From the IMG/VR virus record IMGVR_UViG_3300045741_000098, positions 1 through 34,697 of that record: 34,697 nucleotides of DNA; one strand, 5' to 3'. This stretch comes from a virus. The first letter of the stretch is position 1, and the number at the start of each line of letters is the position of its first letter. Position numbers and translations under genes: made by a program. This document shows, in pieces, positions 1-7,609 of the stretch. The notes beneath the pieces were generated by a model that was given only the letters and a program-made list of their open reading frames with translations, was not told where the DNA came from and made no database searches.

Positions 1-239
1 ACAATGATCAGAGTTCATTGATGCCCTACGATGCCATTATGGATATATTCACCAATACAGTTGAGATCGGACTGAAGTATATGAGTGCAGATATAGCCCG
101 ATTTGGAAAAGATAAGATCACAATTGGTATCTGGGACGGATGGTCTTGTGGTCCGATAGTGATCAAGCAGAAGCAAAGTACGGTTGTAACGGCGGAGGAT
201 ATTCGCAACCTTTCAATTCAGCATCACGTAGCGCAGTCC
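1..239. repeat. Terminal overlap, left copy (circular contig)
   Basis: This block matches 34459-34697 base for base except at 128 (t here, c at 34586) and 152 (t here, a at 34610). Both differences fall at third positions of glycine codons of terL and are silent. The overlap shows that the contig closes into a circle of about 34,458 bp. The opening inside a gene fits an assembly of circularly permuted or circular DNA rather than a physical terminus. The two silent differences suggest the reads came from a mixed population. Confidence 0.95.
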
Positions 240-710
240 CGGATAGTCGTTGATGAGGGAGGAGTGGGCGGAGGCGTTATTGATATGCTAGGTGAGGGTA
301 TTTTGAGTTTTACCGCTAATGCTTCTCCGTTCAAACAGGAGGAAAAGGAAGGATCAAAGAAGATCTACATTCCTCAAAACTACGCTAACCTAAAGGCTCA
401 ATGTGCTTATCTATTTGCCGAGAAAGTAAACGCCCGGATCATAAGAGTAAATACCGAGGACGTTATAATTAAGCAACAGATCATCCAAGAGCTTGAACAG
501 ATCAAAAGAAAAGATCCGGATTCAGACGGAAAGTTAGATCTAGTTCCAAAGGATGTTATAAAAGAAAACATCGGTCGTTCTCCGGATCTATCAGATATGC
601 TCATTATGAGAATGATGTTTGAAGTGAATACAAACAAGCGCCGGCCCAAGAAACTTTACCACGACAATAAAGTTGTCGGTGGAGTTGATTGGGAGGTATT
701 AACCGGATGA
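1..710 (+). CDS. terL: Terminase large subunit, C-terminal part (nuclease domain)
   Basis: C-terminal half of the DNA-packaging terminase. The frame is open at base 1 and continues the fragment that runs off the right end; joined across the overlap the protein is 469 aa, numbered from the ATG at 33759. This half is the RNase H-like nuclease that cuts the DNA concatemer. The expected acidic metal ligands are visible: Asp264 in SADIARFGKDK, Asp318 in VVDEGGVGGG and Asp432 in PDLSDMLIM. A start at the in-frame TTG (18) or ATG (21) would cut the protein in two, so neither is taken as the start. The stop TGA (708-710) overlaps the ATG of the next gene at 707, implying translational coupling. The length and motif spacing fit the P22/Terminase_6-like group. 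Confidence 0.93.
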   Translation, partial: NDQSSLMPYDAIMDIFTNTVEIGLKYMSADIARFGKDKITIGIWDGWSCGPIVIKQKQSTVVTAEDIRNLSIQHHVAQSRIVVDEGGVGGGVIDMLGEGILSFTANASPFKQEEKEGSKKIYIPQNYANLKAQCAYLFAEKVNARIIRVNTEDVIIKQQIIQELEQIKRKDPDSDGKLDLVPKDVIKENIGRSPDLSDMLIMRMMFEVNTNKRRPKKLYHDNKVVGGVDWEVLTG

Positions 711-1009
711 CAATTGTTAGGATGTGTTATCTTCATCAAAAACCGGCAATAAGAATGTCTGAATGTAAAACGTGTAATCCTCCTGCTCCAGATCCTCCAA
801 AATTAGACGTACGATCTGACTTTGAATGGTATGAAGCAAAGATCCTGGAGAATAGAATACGAATGAAAGACCGGTGTAAGCGTTGTTTTTTGAAGTTCAG
901 TAATGATCCTTGTACTTCTCCGGGATGTGGAGTGCACCATCAGAAGGCAAGTTTATTCCGGATAGGCTATTGCCGGGACTGTGAAAGTAAGGTTATCAAC
1001 AGCGATTGA
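707..1009 (+). CDS. Small zinc-ribbon protein downstream of terL
   Basis: 100-aa protein of unknown function. It has four cysteine pairs: Cys20/23 (CKTC), Cys57/60 (CKRC), Cys69/74 and Cys89/92 (CRDC), a pattern typical of zinc ribbons that bind nucleic acid or act as structural clips. I chose the ATG at 707 rather than the upstream in-frame TTG (689) because it overlaps the terL stop as ATGA. A GGAGG at 692-696, inside terL codons, lies ten bases before it; it is one of the few Shine-Dalgarno-like sequences in the window. Position between terminase and portal suggests a packaging or head-assembly accessory role, but this is inference from context. Confidence 0.72.
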   Translation: MTIVRMCYLHQKPAIRMSECKTCNPPAPDPPKLDVRSDFEWYEAKILENRIRMKDRCKRCFLKFSNDPCTSPGCGVHHQKASLFRIGYCRDCESKVINSD

Positions 1010-1033
1010 TTAAAACGTAATTAAGTATATAAT
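1006..1033 (+). promoter_or_regulatory. Promoter, TTGATT-16-TATAAT
   Basis: TTGATT at 1006-1011, a 16-base spacer and TATAAT at 1028-1033. Transcription should start at about 1040, within a couple of bases of the ATG at 1042. The mRNA of the next gene would then be nearly leaderless, in line with other starts in this genome. Confidence 0.6.
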
Positions 1034-1041
1034 AAAAACAG

Positions 1042-1587
1042 ATGATAATTCTTCTAAGTATCATAGCAATTGAGATTGGATCTGTAATTGCTTTTCTTGT
1101 CGTCAAAAATAATCTCTTTGATCCTAAAAAAGTCCGGATTGTAAAACATCTTATCCGCGACTATCAGACTTTGATAATGGAAAATGAGCTTACCGCTCGT
1201 TTTTTGCGTGAGTATGAGATTAACCGGTTAGAAAATATTGTAAGCTATCAGTCCCAGAAGTTAGATGAACGTAAAGCACGACTGAAGTCTGGAATAAATG
1301 ACGAGAAAACAAAGATCAGAGTGAAACGCGATGAGGAAAGATTGGAGGAATACAAGGGCGCGATCATAAAGAACAAAGCCTTTGCCGATAGTATGGATGC
1401 AAAGAACAATATGCTCAATGCCAAGATTGTATTTTACAAACGCACCAACTATTCACGTAATCAACCTAAGCCGGTAACTCCATCAGAAGATATGGAATTC
1501 CAGAATACGGAAACCATACCAGATGAAGCGCCGATTAAAACAGATGACAGTATCAACGCCCACGCTCCCCAAGTCCAGTCTGCCTAA
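1042..1587 (+). CDS. Membrane-anchored coiled-coil protein
   Basis: 181 aa, family not recognised. Residues 2-22 form a hydrophobic segment (MIILLSIIAIEIGSVIAFLV) that should act as a membrane anchor. It is followed by a long charged helical stretch, residues about 30-135, rich in Glu, Lys and Arg and probably a coiled coil, then a Pro/acidic tail. It starts directly behind a strong TATAAT box and has no Shine-Dalgarno sequence. An N-terminal anchor with a cytoplasmic or extracellular coiled coil could serve in superinfection exclusion, in a spanin/holin-like role or in virion assembly at the membrane; the sequence does not decide. Its 3' end overlaps the next gene. Confidence 0.7.
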   Translation: MIILLSIIAIEIGSVIAFLVVKNNLFDPKKVRIVKHLIRDYQTLIMENELTARFLREYEINRLENIVSYQSQKLDERKARLKSGINDEKTKIRVKRDEERLEEYKGAIIKNKAFADSMDAKNNMLNAKIVFYKRTNYSRNQPKPVTPSEDMEFQNTETIPDEAPIKTDDSINAHAPQVQSA

Positions 1588-1783
1588 AGATGTTCAGGAT
1601 ATTTTGAGTAGGTTAATGGAAACCGGATCACCTGACAATCTTACCGAAGATGAACTAGGCTTCCTAAAGGCCCGCCGAGATTATCTGACACCAGGCGAAA
1701 AAGAGATCTTTCTATCCGAGGTTAAGGCATCCGATCCGGATGTTGTCCCGGAAGTAAAGACAAAACGAAGTAAGAAAGCATAG
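1523..1783 (+). CDS. Hypothetical small protein overlapping the previous gene
   Basis: Up to 86 aa, overlapping the last 65 bases of the preceding gene in another frame. Possible starts are ATG 1523 and ATG 1544; neither has a Shine-Dalgarno sequence, and the overlap would shrink with the second (79 aa). The product is hydrophilic, with a repeated flavour of short helices (DVQDILSRLMETGSPDNL, EDELGFLKARRDYLTPGEKE) and a basic tail KTKRSKKA. No family recognised. Position between packaging and portal genes suggests a small head protein. Confidence 0.6.
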   Translation: MKRRLKQMTVSTPTLPKSSLPKDVQDILSRLMETGSPDNLTEDELGFLKARRDYLTPGEKEIFLSEVKASDPDVVPEVKTKRSKKA

Positions 1784-1803
1784 TGTTCTTACGATTGCCG
1801 GTC

Positions 1804-1815
1804 TAAAATCCGGCA
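1804..1815 (+). promoter_or_regulatory. -10 box TAAAAT six bases before ATG
   Basis: TAAAAT at 1804-1809 is followed by exactly six bases and the ATG at 1816. The same spacing occurs before 15438, 20177, 26273 and 32790. No good -35 is visible here, so it is weaker than those examples. Confidence 0.4.
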
Positions 1816-2694
1816 ATGGTAATCACATTATCTGTTCATAGCAGTAAATTTGTGAAAAAACTATTCTTTGGGTTCGTAGTATTGTTCTTTGGCCTGACGT
1901 TGTTTTTGGCCGGAAAAGCATTATTAAATACGTATTATGCTGATAAGTTGGGTGTACCTACCGGCCCTCCTTTCGCAATTAAGAGCGATCTACCCTATAC
2001 CGATCAACAGGAAATTGATCGTCTAGTTAATATTCCGGTAGCCCAAAGAACAGCAAGTGAATCAGCCTGGCTATTGACCAGATCAGTTTATCAATACAAT
2101 TCCATTGTTCTAAAAGATGCCAATAAAAATATAATCATTGCCGAGGGCAATGTTCTTCCTTCCGGAACTTCCGGCTTTACTAAAGGCGCAACATTCCATC
2201 TACTCAATGCTGATTATAATCTCCGAGGCATATATGAGAATACCGGCAATACGGTTAGCTCTGTGTGGAAAGCCATAGGATTGCAAACGGCAACCGTATG
2301 GCTTGCAAGCGCATCCTTTGACACCATAAACACGACACCGGTGGAATTGATACCTGATCCAGGGGATGGAAAAGTCATTGAACTTGAATCTGTTACCGGA
2401 TATAGAGTGTTTGCGTCTGAATCCTGGTCGCCGGCAAGTGTCCTTGATGGCCTTGAAGTTAAATATGATGGAGCAACCGGACTACCTTTGACGGCTTCTT
2501 TCTCGCGTGGCTTCCTTGATGGTGGTGCTTCCGATGTTACCGCTTCACCTTCCTATCAGACAAGATATGCTATTGATGTAAACCGGGCATCTCCTTCCGA
2601 AGCAGTATATCTCACTTCCGGATCTAATCCCTCAATTGATGGTGATACCTACTTCAAGTTTGACGTAATGTATAGAATCGTAGAGCTTCCCTAA
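1816..2694 (+). CDS. Membrane-anchored beta-rich decoration-like protein
   Basis: 292 aa. Residues about 12-34 (FVKKLFFGFVVLFFGLTLFL and on) form a strong transmembrane segment or uncleaved signal anchor. The C-terminal half, from about residue 170 (DPGDGKVIELESVTGYRVFA) to the end (KFDVMYRIVELP), has the rhythm of beta-sandwich domains found in phage decoration or minor capsid proteins. That comparison is from memory and not from a search. A TAAAAT box lies six bases before the ATG, and there is no Shine-Dalgarno sequence. The gene ends one base before the portal gene. A hydrophobic export segment on a head-module protein is unusual; it may be displayed on the cell surface rather than packaged. 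Confidence 0.65.
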   Translation: MVITLSVHSSKFVKKLFFGFVVLFFGLTLFLAGKALLNTYYADKLGVPTGPPFAIKSDLPYTDQQEIDRLVNIPVAQRTASESAWLLTRSVYQYNSIVLKDANKNIIIAEGNVLPSGTSGFTKGATFHLLNADYNLRGIYENTGNTVSSVWKAIGLQTATVWLASASFDTINTTPVELIPDPGDGKVIELESVTGYRVFASESWSPASVLDGLEVKYDGATGLPLTASFSRGFLDGGASDVTASPSYQTRYAIDVNRASPSEAVYLTSGSNPSIDGDTYFKFDVMYRIVELP

Positions 2695-2695
2695 T

Positions 2696-4438
2696 ATGGA
2701 TAATTTCACTCCGACAACACCGGAACAGGATGCAAAGATAAACTCAAAAGCTGATGATAGTGTTTTACTTGATCAGATTGTCCAGGATAAGAACTCCGCT
2801 ATTGAATATCAGAAGCCCCGGCAAGGGCCTTGGACTGAAAACTATAACCTATCGCGTGATCGCGTGGTAAATAATCCACTTGTCCAAAGGCATCCGGTGA
2901 ATGTTCCGCTTATGAAAGAACAGGAACTTGCTTGGTTAGGAAAGATAGATGATATGCCCTCAATATATTTTGATTGCATATCCGATGATCCGGAACTGGC
3001 CCAGAAAAAGGAACTTCTTATCAATGAGTATTGGTCAAAGGAATCAGACCGGTTGAATATACCGATACTTGATTTTGTCGGAAAGCGCGTTGTATTCCAT
3101 ACCGGACGAACTCACGCCAAAATTGGCCTTGTGAATGGTAAATTTATGCTATGGATAACTGATGCCTTTGATGTTGTTGTAGATCCAAAGACTAATCCGA
3201 TGGATATTCAGACCGCTATGCATATTCATAATCTGCATATCTACAAGACACTCAAAGAGATATTAGCCGATCCAACAATCTCAAAAGAAGCAAAGGGCCG
3301 GCTTAATAGCCATCTGGCTACAAATAAGGGTTTATTCAGTACATCCGATACCGTTGATCAGATTAAGGCTAAACTGGAACGCCTGAAGGCATTGAATATC
3401 ACTAACTACGATAAGATTATCGGAACTGATCTTATTATTGACTGTACCGAAACCGTCCGAAAGATCTGGAATCCAAAGACAAACAAGTATGAATTGTTTG
3501 TTATACTTCAGGCATACGATACCGTTATCCTAAAAAAGAGAACAATGCAGGAGGCGTTGGGAATAGACCGCTTTAACTATGCTTCTTGGTGCTATAATCC
3601 CGATACTGAATTATATTGGGAACTTGGGCCGGGAGATATTGCCCGCAATCCAAACAAGATGAGCAACTTGTTCCTCTCTCAATTCTTTGAGAATAGATCT
3701 TTGGCTAACAATCAGATGAATTTCTTTGACGATACCTTTGAGGGTTTTCATCCGGAGGCATTTACGGCCCGACAATTTGGATTTTATGGTGTACCCGGAA
3801 AGCCATCCGATATAATTATGCCTATCAAAGTTGAACCTTTTGACAATGCGATACAGGCAGATCTTGAATATATCCGAGCAATGGCTTCGCGTGGTATGAT
3901 CACAACTGATATAGACAAAGGAATGTCCTCTCCCGGTAATCAAACAAAAGGAGAAATTGAGATATTGGCATCGCGATCCCAGAGGCAAGTAAACAATCTT
4001 CAGAAATTCTATAATCGTTTCTGGCAGGAGATAGCGAACTTCTGGCTTGATCTGGCGATAAATAAGGCTACAATTCTTGATAAAACTCTCCTTACAAAAC
4101 GTGGTAACAATGGGCAATTATATAGCCATAATCTAAAGGTAAAGGATATTAAAAACGATAAAGGCTATGTCGTCCGGGCCGTTCAGATGGCCCAGAAGGA
4201 TGAACAGACAAGAGATACCATCAACAAACTCTCCGTTCTCCGCAATCAATTTATGGATAATCCGGTAGCAATGAATATAATCAAAGAGAAGATGCTTACA
4301 GAATTGAACATATTTACCCCGGACGAGATCAGACAGATAAAGGCAACACTCAAAAATGCTCCGGCAATGCCAATAAATCAAACGCTAAGTACACTAGGCC
4401 AAGCAAACGCGATGGCCGGTGGTAATCCTAATGCCTAA
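2696..4438 (+). CDS. Portal protein (head-tail connector)
   Basis: 580 aa, the usual size for a podovirus portal, which forms the dodecameric ring at one capsid vertex through which DNA is packed and ejected. Family assignment rests on position (between terminase and scaffold/capsid), length and pattern. An N-terminal helical region is followed by a mixed wing region (about 130-260, with DAFDVVVDPKTNPMDIQ), a core about 270-400, and a region rich in Gln/Arg helices (GNQTKGEIEILASRSQRQVN) typical of the portal stem, then a helical C-terminus. It is probably of the P22-like rather than the HK97-like portal group. The ATG lies one base after the previous stop, with no Shine-Dalgarno sequence. 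Confidence 0.8.
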   Translation: MDNFTPTTPEQDAKINSKADDSVLLDQIVQDKNSAIEYQKPRQGPWTENYNLSRDRVVNNPLVQRHPVNVPLMKEQELAWLGKIDDMPSIYFDCISDDPELAQKKELLINEYWSKESDRLNIPILDFVGKRVVFHTGRTHAKIGLVNGKFMLWITDAFDVVVDPKTNPMDIQTAMHIHNLHIYKTLKEILADPTISKEAKGRLNSHLATNKGLFSTSDTVDQIKAKLERLKALNITNYDKIIGTDLIIDCTETVRKIWNPKTNKYELFVILQAYDTVILKKRTMQEALGIDRFNYASWCYNPDTELYWELGPGDIARNPNKMSNLFLSQFFENRSLANNQMNFFDDTFEGFHPEAFTARQFGFYGVPGKPSDIIMPIKVEPFDNAIQADLEYIRAMASRGMITTDIDKGMSSPGNQTKGEIEILASRSQRQVNNLQKFYNRFWQEIANFWLDLAINKATILDKTLLTKRGNNGQLYSHNLKVKDIKNDKGYVVRAVQMAQKDEQTRDTINKLSVLRNQFMDNPVAMNIIKEKMLTELNIFTPDEIRQIKATLKNAPAMPINQTLSTLGQANAMAGGNPNA

Positions 4439-4784
4439 AATAAGCGCACAATCGTATCTTTTGAATCTAGGCTTCAGTAAAGATCAAATTGACGAAGTAC
4501 CACTATCTCAAATTGAAAGTTGGTCAAAGATATTAAGTCAAGAGCCGTTAGATCAGAAAATTGTACGCGACTTTATTCTTAACAAAATAATGGCAATCTC
4601 GGTTGAATTGGGAAAGCCCCGGACACTTATGCAATCGGTTGCCTCATTCTTCCGGCTTGATCCTCAACAAGCATATCTAAAAGCGCAATTGGGAATTCTA
4701 TCTGAACTTTATAAACTCTTTGGCTATGATCCGGACAAGGCCCACAAAGACCTTACCCGCGAATTAAAGTTAAAGGCACAATAA
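4431..4784 (+). CDS. Small helical head-module protein
   Basis: 117 aa, predicted all-helical (for example KDQIDEVPLSQIESWSKIL, LKAQLGILSELYKLFGYDPD), family not recognised. The ATG at 4431 overlaps the portal stop by eight bases and is preferred to the in-frame GTG at 4419 because overlap-coupled ATG starts are the rule here. Its place just after the portal fits a head-completion or adaptor protein, but nothing in the sequence proves this. Confidence 0.65.
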   Translation: MPKISAQSYLLNLGFSKDQIDEVPLSQIESWSKILSQEPLDQKIVRDFILNKIMAISVELGKPRTLMQSVASFFRLDPQQAYLKAQLGILSELYKLFGYDPDKAHKDLTRELKLKAQ

Positions 4785-4786
4785 TA

Positions 4787-5059
4787 ATGGCAAAAGTCAA
4801 AAAAACGTGTAGGACAAGAGTAAAAAGGGGAAAGGTAAAATACACCGGATTATACAAAAAGATGTCACAGAAGGGCAAAATGATGCCGTCTGGTGAGCAG
4901 GAGAAGGAGATCTCGGCTAAGATTGAGCGCATTATGCAAGAAGGAGTACGCCGTAACACACATAAGCCGGTTGGCAAGGGTAATCCAAGAAGGCCGGTAA
5001 GTCCAAAGCAAGCACAGGCGATAGCATATTCAATGGTGATGCGAAATTCAAAAAAGTAA
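4787..5059 (+). CDS. Small basic protein
   Basis: 90 aa, very rich in Lys and Arg (KVKKTCRTRVKRGKVKYTG at the start; VRRNTHKPVGKGNPRRP later), so a nucleic-acid contact or an interaction with the acidic scaffold is plausible. The ATG follows the previous stop by two bases. No family recognised. It is the last gene before a 173-base structured gap that precedes the scaffold gene. Confidence 0.6.
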   Translation: MAKVKKTCRTRVKRGKVKYTGLYKKMSQKGKMMPSGEQEKEISAKIERIMQEGVRRNTHKPVGKGNPRRPVSPKQAQAIAYSMVMRNSKK

Positions 5060-5088
5060 TTTAACAATCTAGGTAGCGTATCTGGGAA

Positions 5089-5165
5089 TTATCTTCACCG
5101 GTAGGCAACAATCCAATGGAGGGACTATGACCTGAAGTTGTATGGTTGCCGACTGGTGGAGATAA
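5089..5165 (+). ncRNA. Long RNA hairpin upstream of the scaffold gene
   Basis: Bases 5089-5109 pair with 5145-5165 in a 21-position stem with one A-G mismatch and two G-T pairs; the arms end in GGCAAC and GTTGCC. The 35-base loop can form a small inner helix (CAA/TTG and AGG/CCT). A second hairpin, 5185-5191 with 5203-5209 (TCCAGAT/ATCTGGA), lies between it and the ATG at 5233. The element fills the only large gap in the head operon and so sits in the mRNA leader of the scaffold and capsid genes. An RNase III processing site, a translation control element or a packaging-related RNA are all possible; the pairing is seen, the function is not. Confidence 0.55.
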
Positions 5166-5232
5166 CCGGAACTGTAATCTTAACTCCAGATCAATCTAAT
5201 TTATCTGGACTAGATCCTGTTCTGATCCCACA

Positions 5233-5994
5233 ATGAATCAGCTTAACTCCGATCCCACAAAGGACGGACTGGCTACCGAGCCAACGGTAAAAAGCCCGGA
5301 TGAGCAATCCGGAACGGGCGTCAAACTACCCGACCCTCCCGATAAGGGAGATACGGATTGGGAGGGACGCTATAAAGCATCCTCAACAGAGGCAATCCGA
5401 CTAGCAGAGGAATTAAAGCGAAAGGAGGAACTTCTGGCTGAATTGCAAGCTAAGGCCGAACGTATGGCCGAACTAGATCTTGAATCAGAGTTACGAAATA
5501 GCGTTCCTGATTGGGACGGTATGGACGAGCAAGAGCGCGAGTTAGCAAAAGATAATTTCCGCCTAAAGCGTGAAAAAGAAATTGCTGAAGCTGAACTCAA
5601 GAGTATGAAAGACAGAGAAGAATTGAACAAGCAACTTGAAACCGTTGTAAACTCCTCGGACTTCAAAGAGCTTGGAGCTAGTAAAGACGAGTTTAGAAAC
5701 TATGCTGAAAAGCATCCGGGGACTGATCTCAAAGTGCTAGCGCGTTCCTTCCTGTTTGAAAAAGCTCAAGAGAAAAGCGCGAAAGACGCGTCTGCAAAGG
5801 CTTCCTTGCAGGGTGTAGAAACTCCCGGATTTGGTGGAGATCTGAAGAACGAAGGTTCAACAGAGATTACCCCGGAGCAGTTGAACACACTCCGCTATAC
5901 TGACCCTAAGGCGTTTATGGAGTATCACAAGAATAAGGTTCAATCAGATCATCAAAAAAAAATAAATGATCGTATATTGGGCCTCGGTCGCTAG
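5233..5994 (+). CDS. Capsid scaffolding protein
   Basis: 253 aa, strongly charged and almost wholly helical, with a coiled coil at about residues 55-150 (EEQERELAK, LKREKEIAEAELKSMKDREE). The disordered acidic N-terminus (DEQSGTGVKLPDPPDKGDTD) and the C-terminus with short helices fit phage scaffolds, which direct major capsid protein into procapsids and then leave. Identification relies on composition and on the position immediately before the capsid gene. No protease motif is visible, so the scaffold probably exits without proteolysis as in P22. No Shine-Dalgarno sequence precedes the ATG; the long leader hairpin lies upstream. Ends with TAG. Confidence 0.78.
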   Translation: MNQLNSDPTKDGLATEPTVKSPDEQSGTGVKLPDPPDKGDTDWEGRYKASSTEAIRLAEELKRKEELLAELQAKAERMAELDLESELRNSVPDWDGMDEQERELAKDNFRLKREKEIAEAELKSMKDREELNKQLETVVNSSDFKELGASKDEFRNYAEKHPGTDLKVLARSFLFEKAQEKSAKDASAKASLQGVETPGFGGDLKNEGSTEITPEQLNTLRYTDPKAFMEYHKNKVQSDHQKKINDRILGLGR

Positions 5995-6034
5995 ATCTAG
6001 ATAAACTTTAACGATAGATCATAGCTACAAAGCA

Positions 6035-7123
6035 ATGACTGGTATGACAAATCTCGGAGAAAAATTCTCCGCGTCCGTTCTTCAGCCGTTCTTTGAGCAA
6101 GCAGTTACTCCCGCAATCACCAATAGTGATTACGAAGGAGCTTTGAGCGCCGGCGGTGCAGATAGAATGAACATCCTTACCTTTGGTACGGTAAACATAG
6201 TTACCTATGCCCAGGGAACACCGATGTCCCTTCAGAATGTTACCGATTCGGAGGCTCAATTGATCCTTTCACAGAAAAAGGCTTTCTATATCGGAATATT
6301 TGATATAGACAAGTTTGAAACCTATGTATCAGATCCGAAATCATCGCTTATGGTACAGGCTTCCGGCTCACTTATGGAGGCAGTTGATAATTATGTCCTC
6401 GGCCTTTATGGTGATGTCGCCTCCGGTAGTTGGGACGGAACTTCCTATACAACTGGAACTGTTACCGTAACAATCACAACTGGAGCTGTCACTGGTAATG
6501 GCACGACCTTTATCGCAGGTATGGTTGGCAAGCCTTTCAAGGCTCAAGGCCATACAAAGTGGTATCGCGTCAAGACATATAATGGTGCGACAGATATAGT
6601 CATTGAGGATGACCTTGATGACGTAGCTTCGCAATATACCGGTGGCACGATTGGCGCGGGTGCAACTTATGAGATCCAAGCTAACACTTCCGTTCAGGTT
6701 ACCAAGAGTAACTTCTACGCGCGTGTATTGGCCCTTAAATTGTTCCTTGATCAGAACAAGATTCCAAAGGCCGACAGATGGCTTGTGATCCCTGCGTGGT
6801 TGGAAAATATCGCCCTTCAAACTACTGAACTTATTCCTGCTGTTCCGGTTGCCTATTCCGATACAGTCCTTAACGGAAATATTGGCAAGGTCGCCAAATT
6901 CAGCGTCTATACTTCAGAACAGATTGCAGGCAATTCTACAACTGGATCTTTTGTTCTCGCCGGACACAAGTCAGCCATCACTTTTGCGATGGGCTTCAAG
7001 AAAGACGGAGTTGAGAATGTAACCGGTGAATTTGAGGAAGCCTATAAAGCTCTTTGGGTTTACGGTGCAAAGATTCCGGATATTCGCAGAAAGGCACTTG
7101 CTCTTGGATTCTGGAAGGCTTAA
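6035..7123 (+). CDS. Major capsid protein (HK97 fold, P22-like)
   Basis: 362 aa. The N-terminal part (residues 1-130) and C-terminal part (220-362, with KVAKFSVYTSEQIA and FVLAGHKSAITFA) follow the pattern of P22-type coat proteins of the HK97 fold, which build the icosahedral shell. An inserted beta domain lies at about residues 135-217 (GTVTVTITTGAVTGNGTTF to GATYEI). A closely similar stand-alone domain is encoded at 20177-20512, so the insert probably works like the P22 I-domain or as a surface decoration. A hairpin (7138-7166) follows the stop. The ATG has no Shine-Dalgarno sequence; ATG 6044 is an alternative start. Confidence 0.85.
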   Translation: MTGMTNLGEKFSASVLQPFFEQAVTPAITNSDYEGALSAGGADRMNILTFGTVNIVTYAQGTPMSLQNVTDSEAQLILSQKKAFYIGIFDIDKFETYVSDPKSSLMVQASGSLMEAVDNYVLGLYGDVASGSWDGTSYTTGTVTVTITTGAVTGNGTTFIAGMVGKPFKAQGHTKWYRVKTYNGATDIVIEDDLDDVASQYTGGTIGAGATYEIQANTSVQVTKSNFYARVLALKLFLDQNKIPKADRWLVIPAWLENIALQTTELIPAVPVAYSDTVLNGNIGKVAKFSVYTSEQIAGNSTTGSFVLAGHKSAITFAMGFKKDGVENVTGEFEEAYKALWVYGAKIPDIRRKALALGFWKA

Positions 7124-7137
7124 ACCTTCTGATCCTA

Positions 7138-7166
7138 CTCTATCTCTGATCCTCTCGGAGATAGGG
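7138..7166 (+). promoter_or_regulatory. Hairpin after the capsid gene
   Basis: CTCTATCTC (7138-7146) pairs with GAGATAGGG (7158-7166) around an 11-base loop. No T-run follows, so it is unlikely to be a full terminator. A 3'-end stabiliser or processing site that raises capsid mRNA relative to downstream genes is plausible. Confidence 0.45.
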
Positions 7167-7203
7167 ATAGCATCAAAAAGTAATAATAAAACATAAAAAT
7201 TTT

Positions 7204-7608
7204 ATGAAAAAAGTATTAGTATCAATGGCTCTATTGGTTAGTGGACTTGCGATAGGCTTCGGCTCATCTCGTCTGCTTGTATCAAATAATACCGAACAGA
7301 AACTTGGCGCTTACGGTTATGCTACCGCTACAAGCTCAAGTGTTCTTGTGGCATCTGCATCTTCCACAACTGTTTTGGCAAATAATCCGGGAAGGATGTC
7401 TGCTAAAATTGTGAATGATTGTGGCTATGCCGTGTATCTTAGCTTTGGAAATACCGCCGTCAAAGGTACTGGTGTCAGATTAAATCCTTTCGGCGGTTCG
7501 TTTGAAACAGATCCATCTCCTGGTGATATATTTAACGGAGCTATCAATGCAATTGCCTCTATCTCTGATGGTACAGACTATTGCAATGTAACAACTCTTG
7601 AAAACTAA
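7204..7608 (+). CDS. Small exported beta-sandwich protein
   Basis: 134 aa. MKK plus hydrophobic residues 5-21 (VLVSMALLVSGLAIGFG) form a signal peptide or anchor. The rest reads as a short beta-sandwich (GRMSAKIVNDCGYAVYLSFG, FNGAINAIASISDG), a pattern I associate with small decoration proteins next to phage capsid genes. Two Cys residues (NDCG and DYCN) could form a disulfide after export. The combination of a decoration-like fold and a signal sequence is odd for a virion protein that assembles in the cytoplasm. No Shine-Dalgarno sequence. The next gene starts one base after this stop. Confidence 0.65.
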   Translation: MKKVLVSMALLVSGLAIGFGSSRLLVSNNTEQKLGAYGYATATSSSVLVASASSTTVLANNPGRMSAKIVNDCGYAVYLSFGNTAVKGTGVRLNPFGGSFETDPSPGDIFNGAINAIASISDGTDYCNVTTLEN

Positions 7609-7609
7609 T

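Noticed and set aside
18-710. Separate gene starting at TTG 18 or ATG 21
   Set aside because: The overlap of the contig ends shows this is the middle of terL; the frame is open upstream.
3611-4117. 168-codon minus-strand frame opposite the portal gene
   Set aside because: It is a shadow of the portal frame; its product lacks recognisable features and no promoter or neighbouring minus-strand gene exists.
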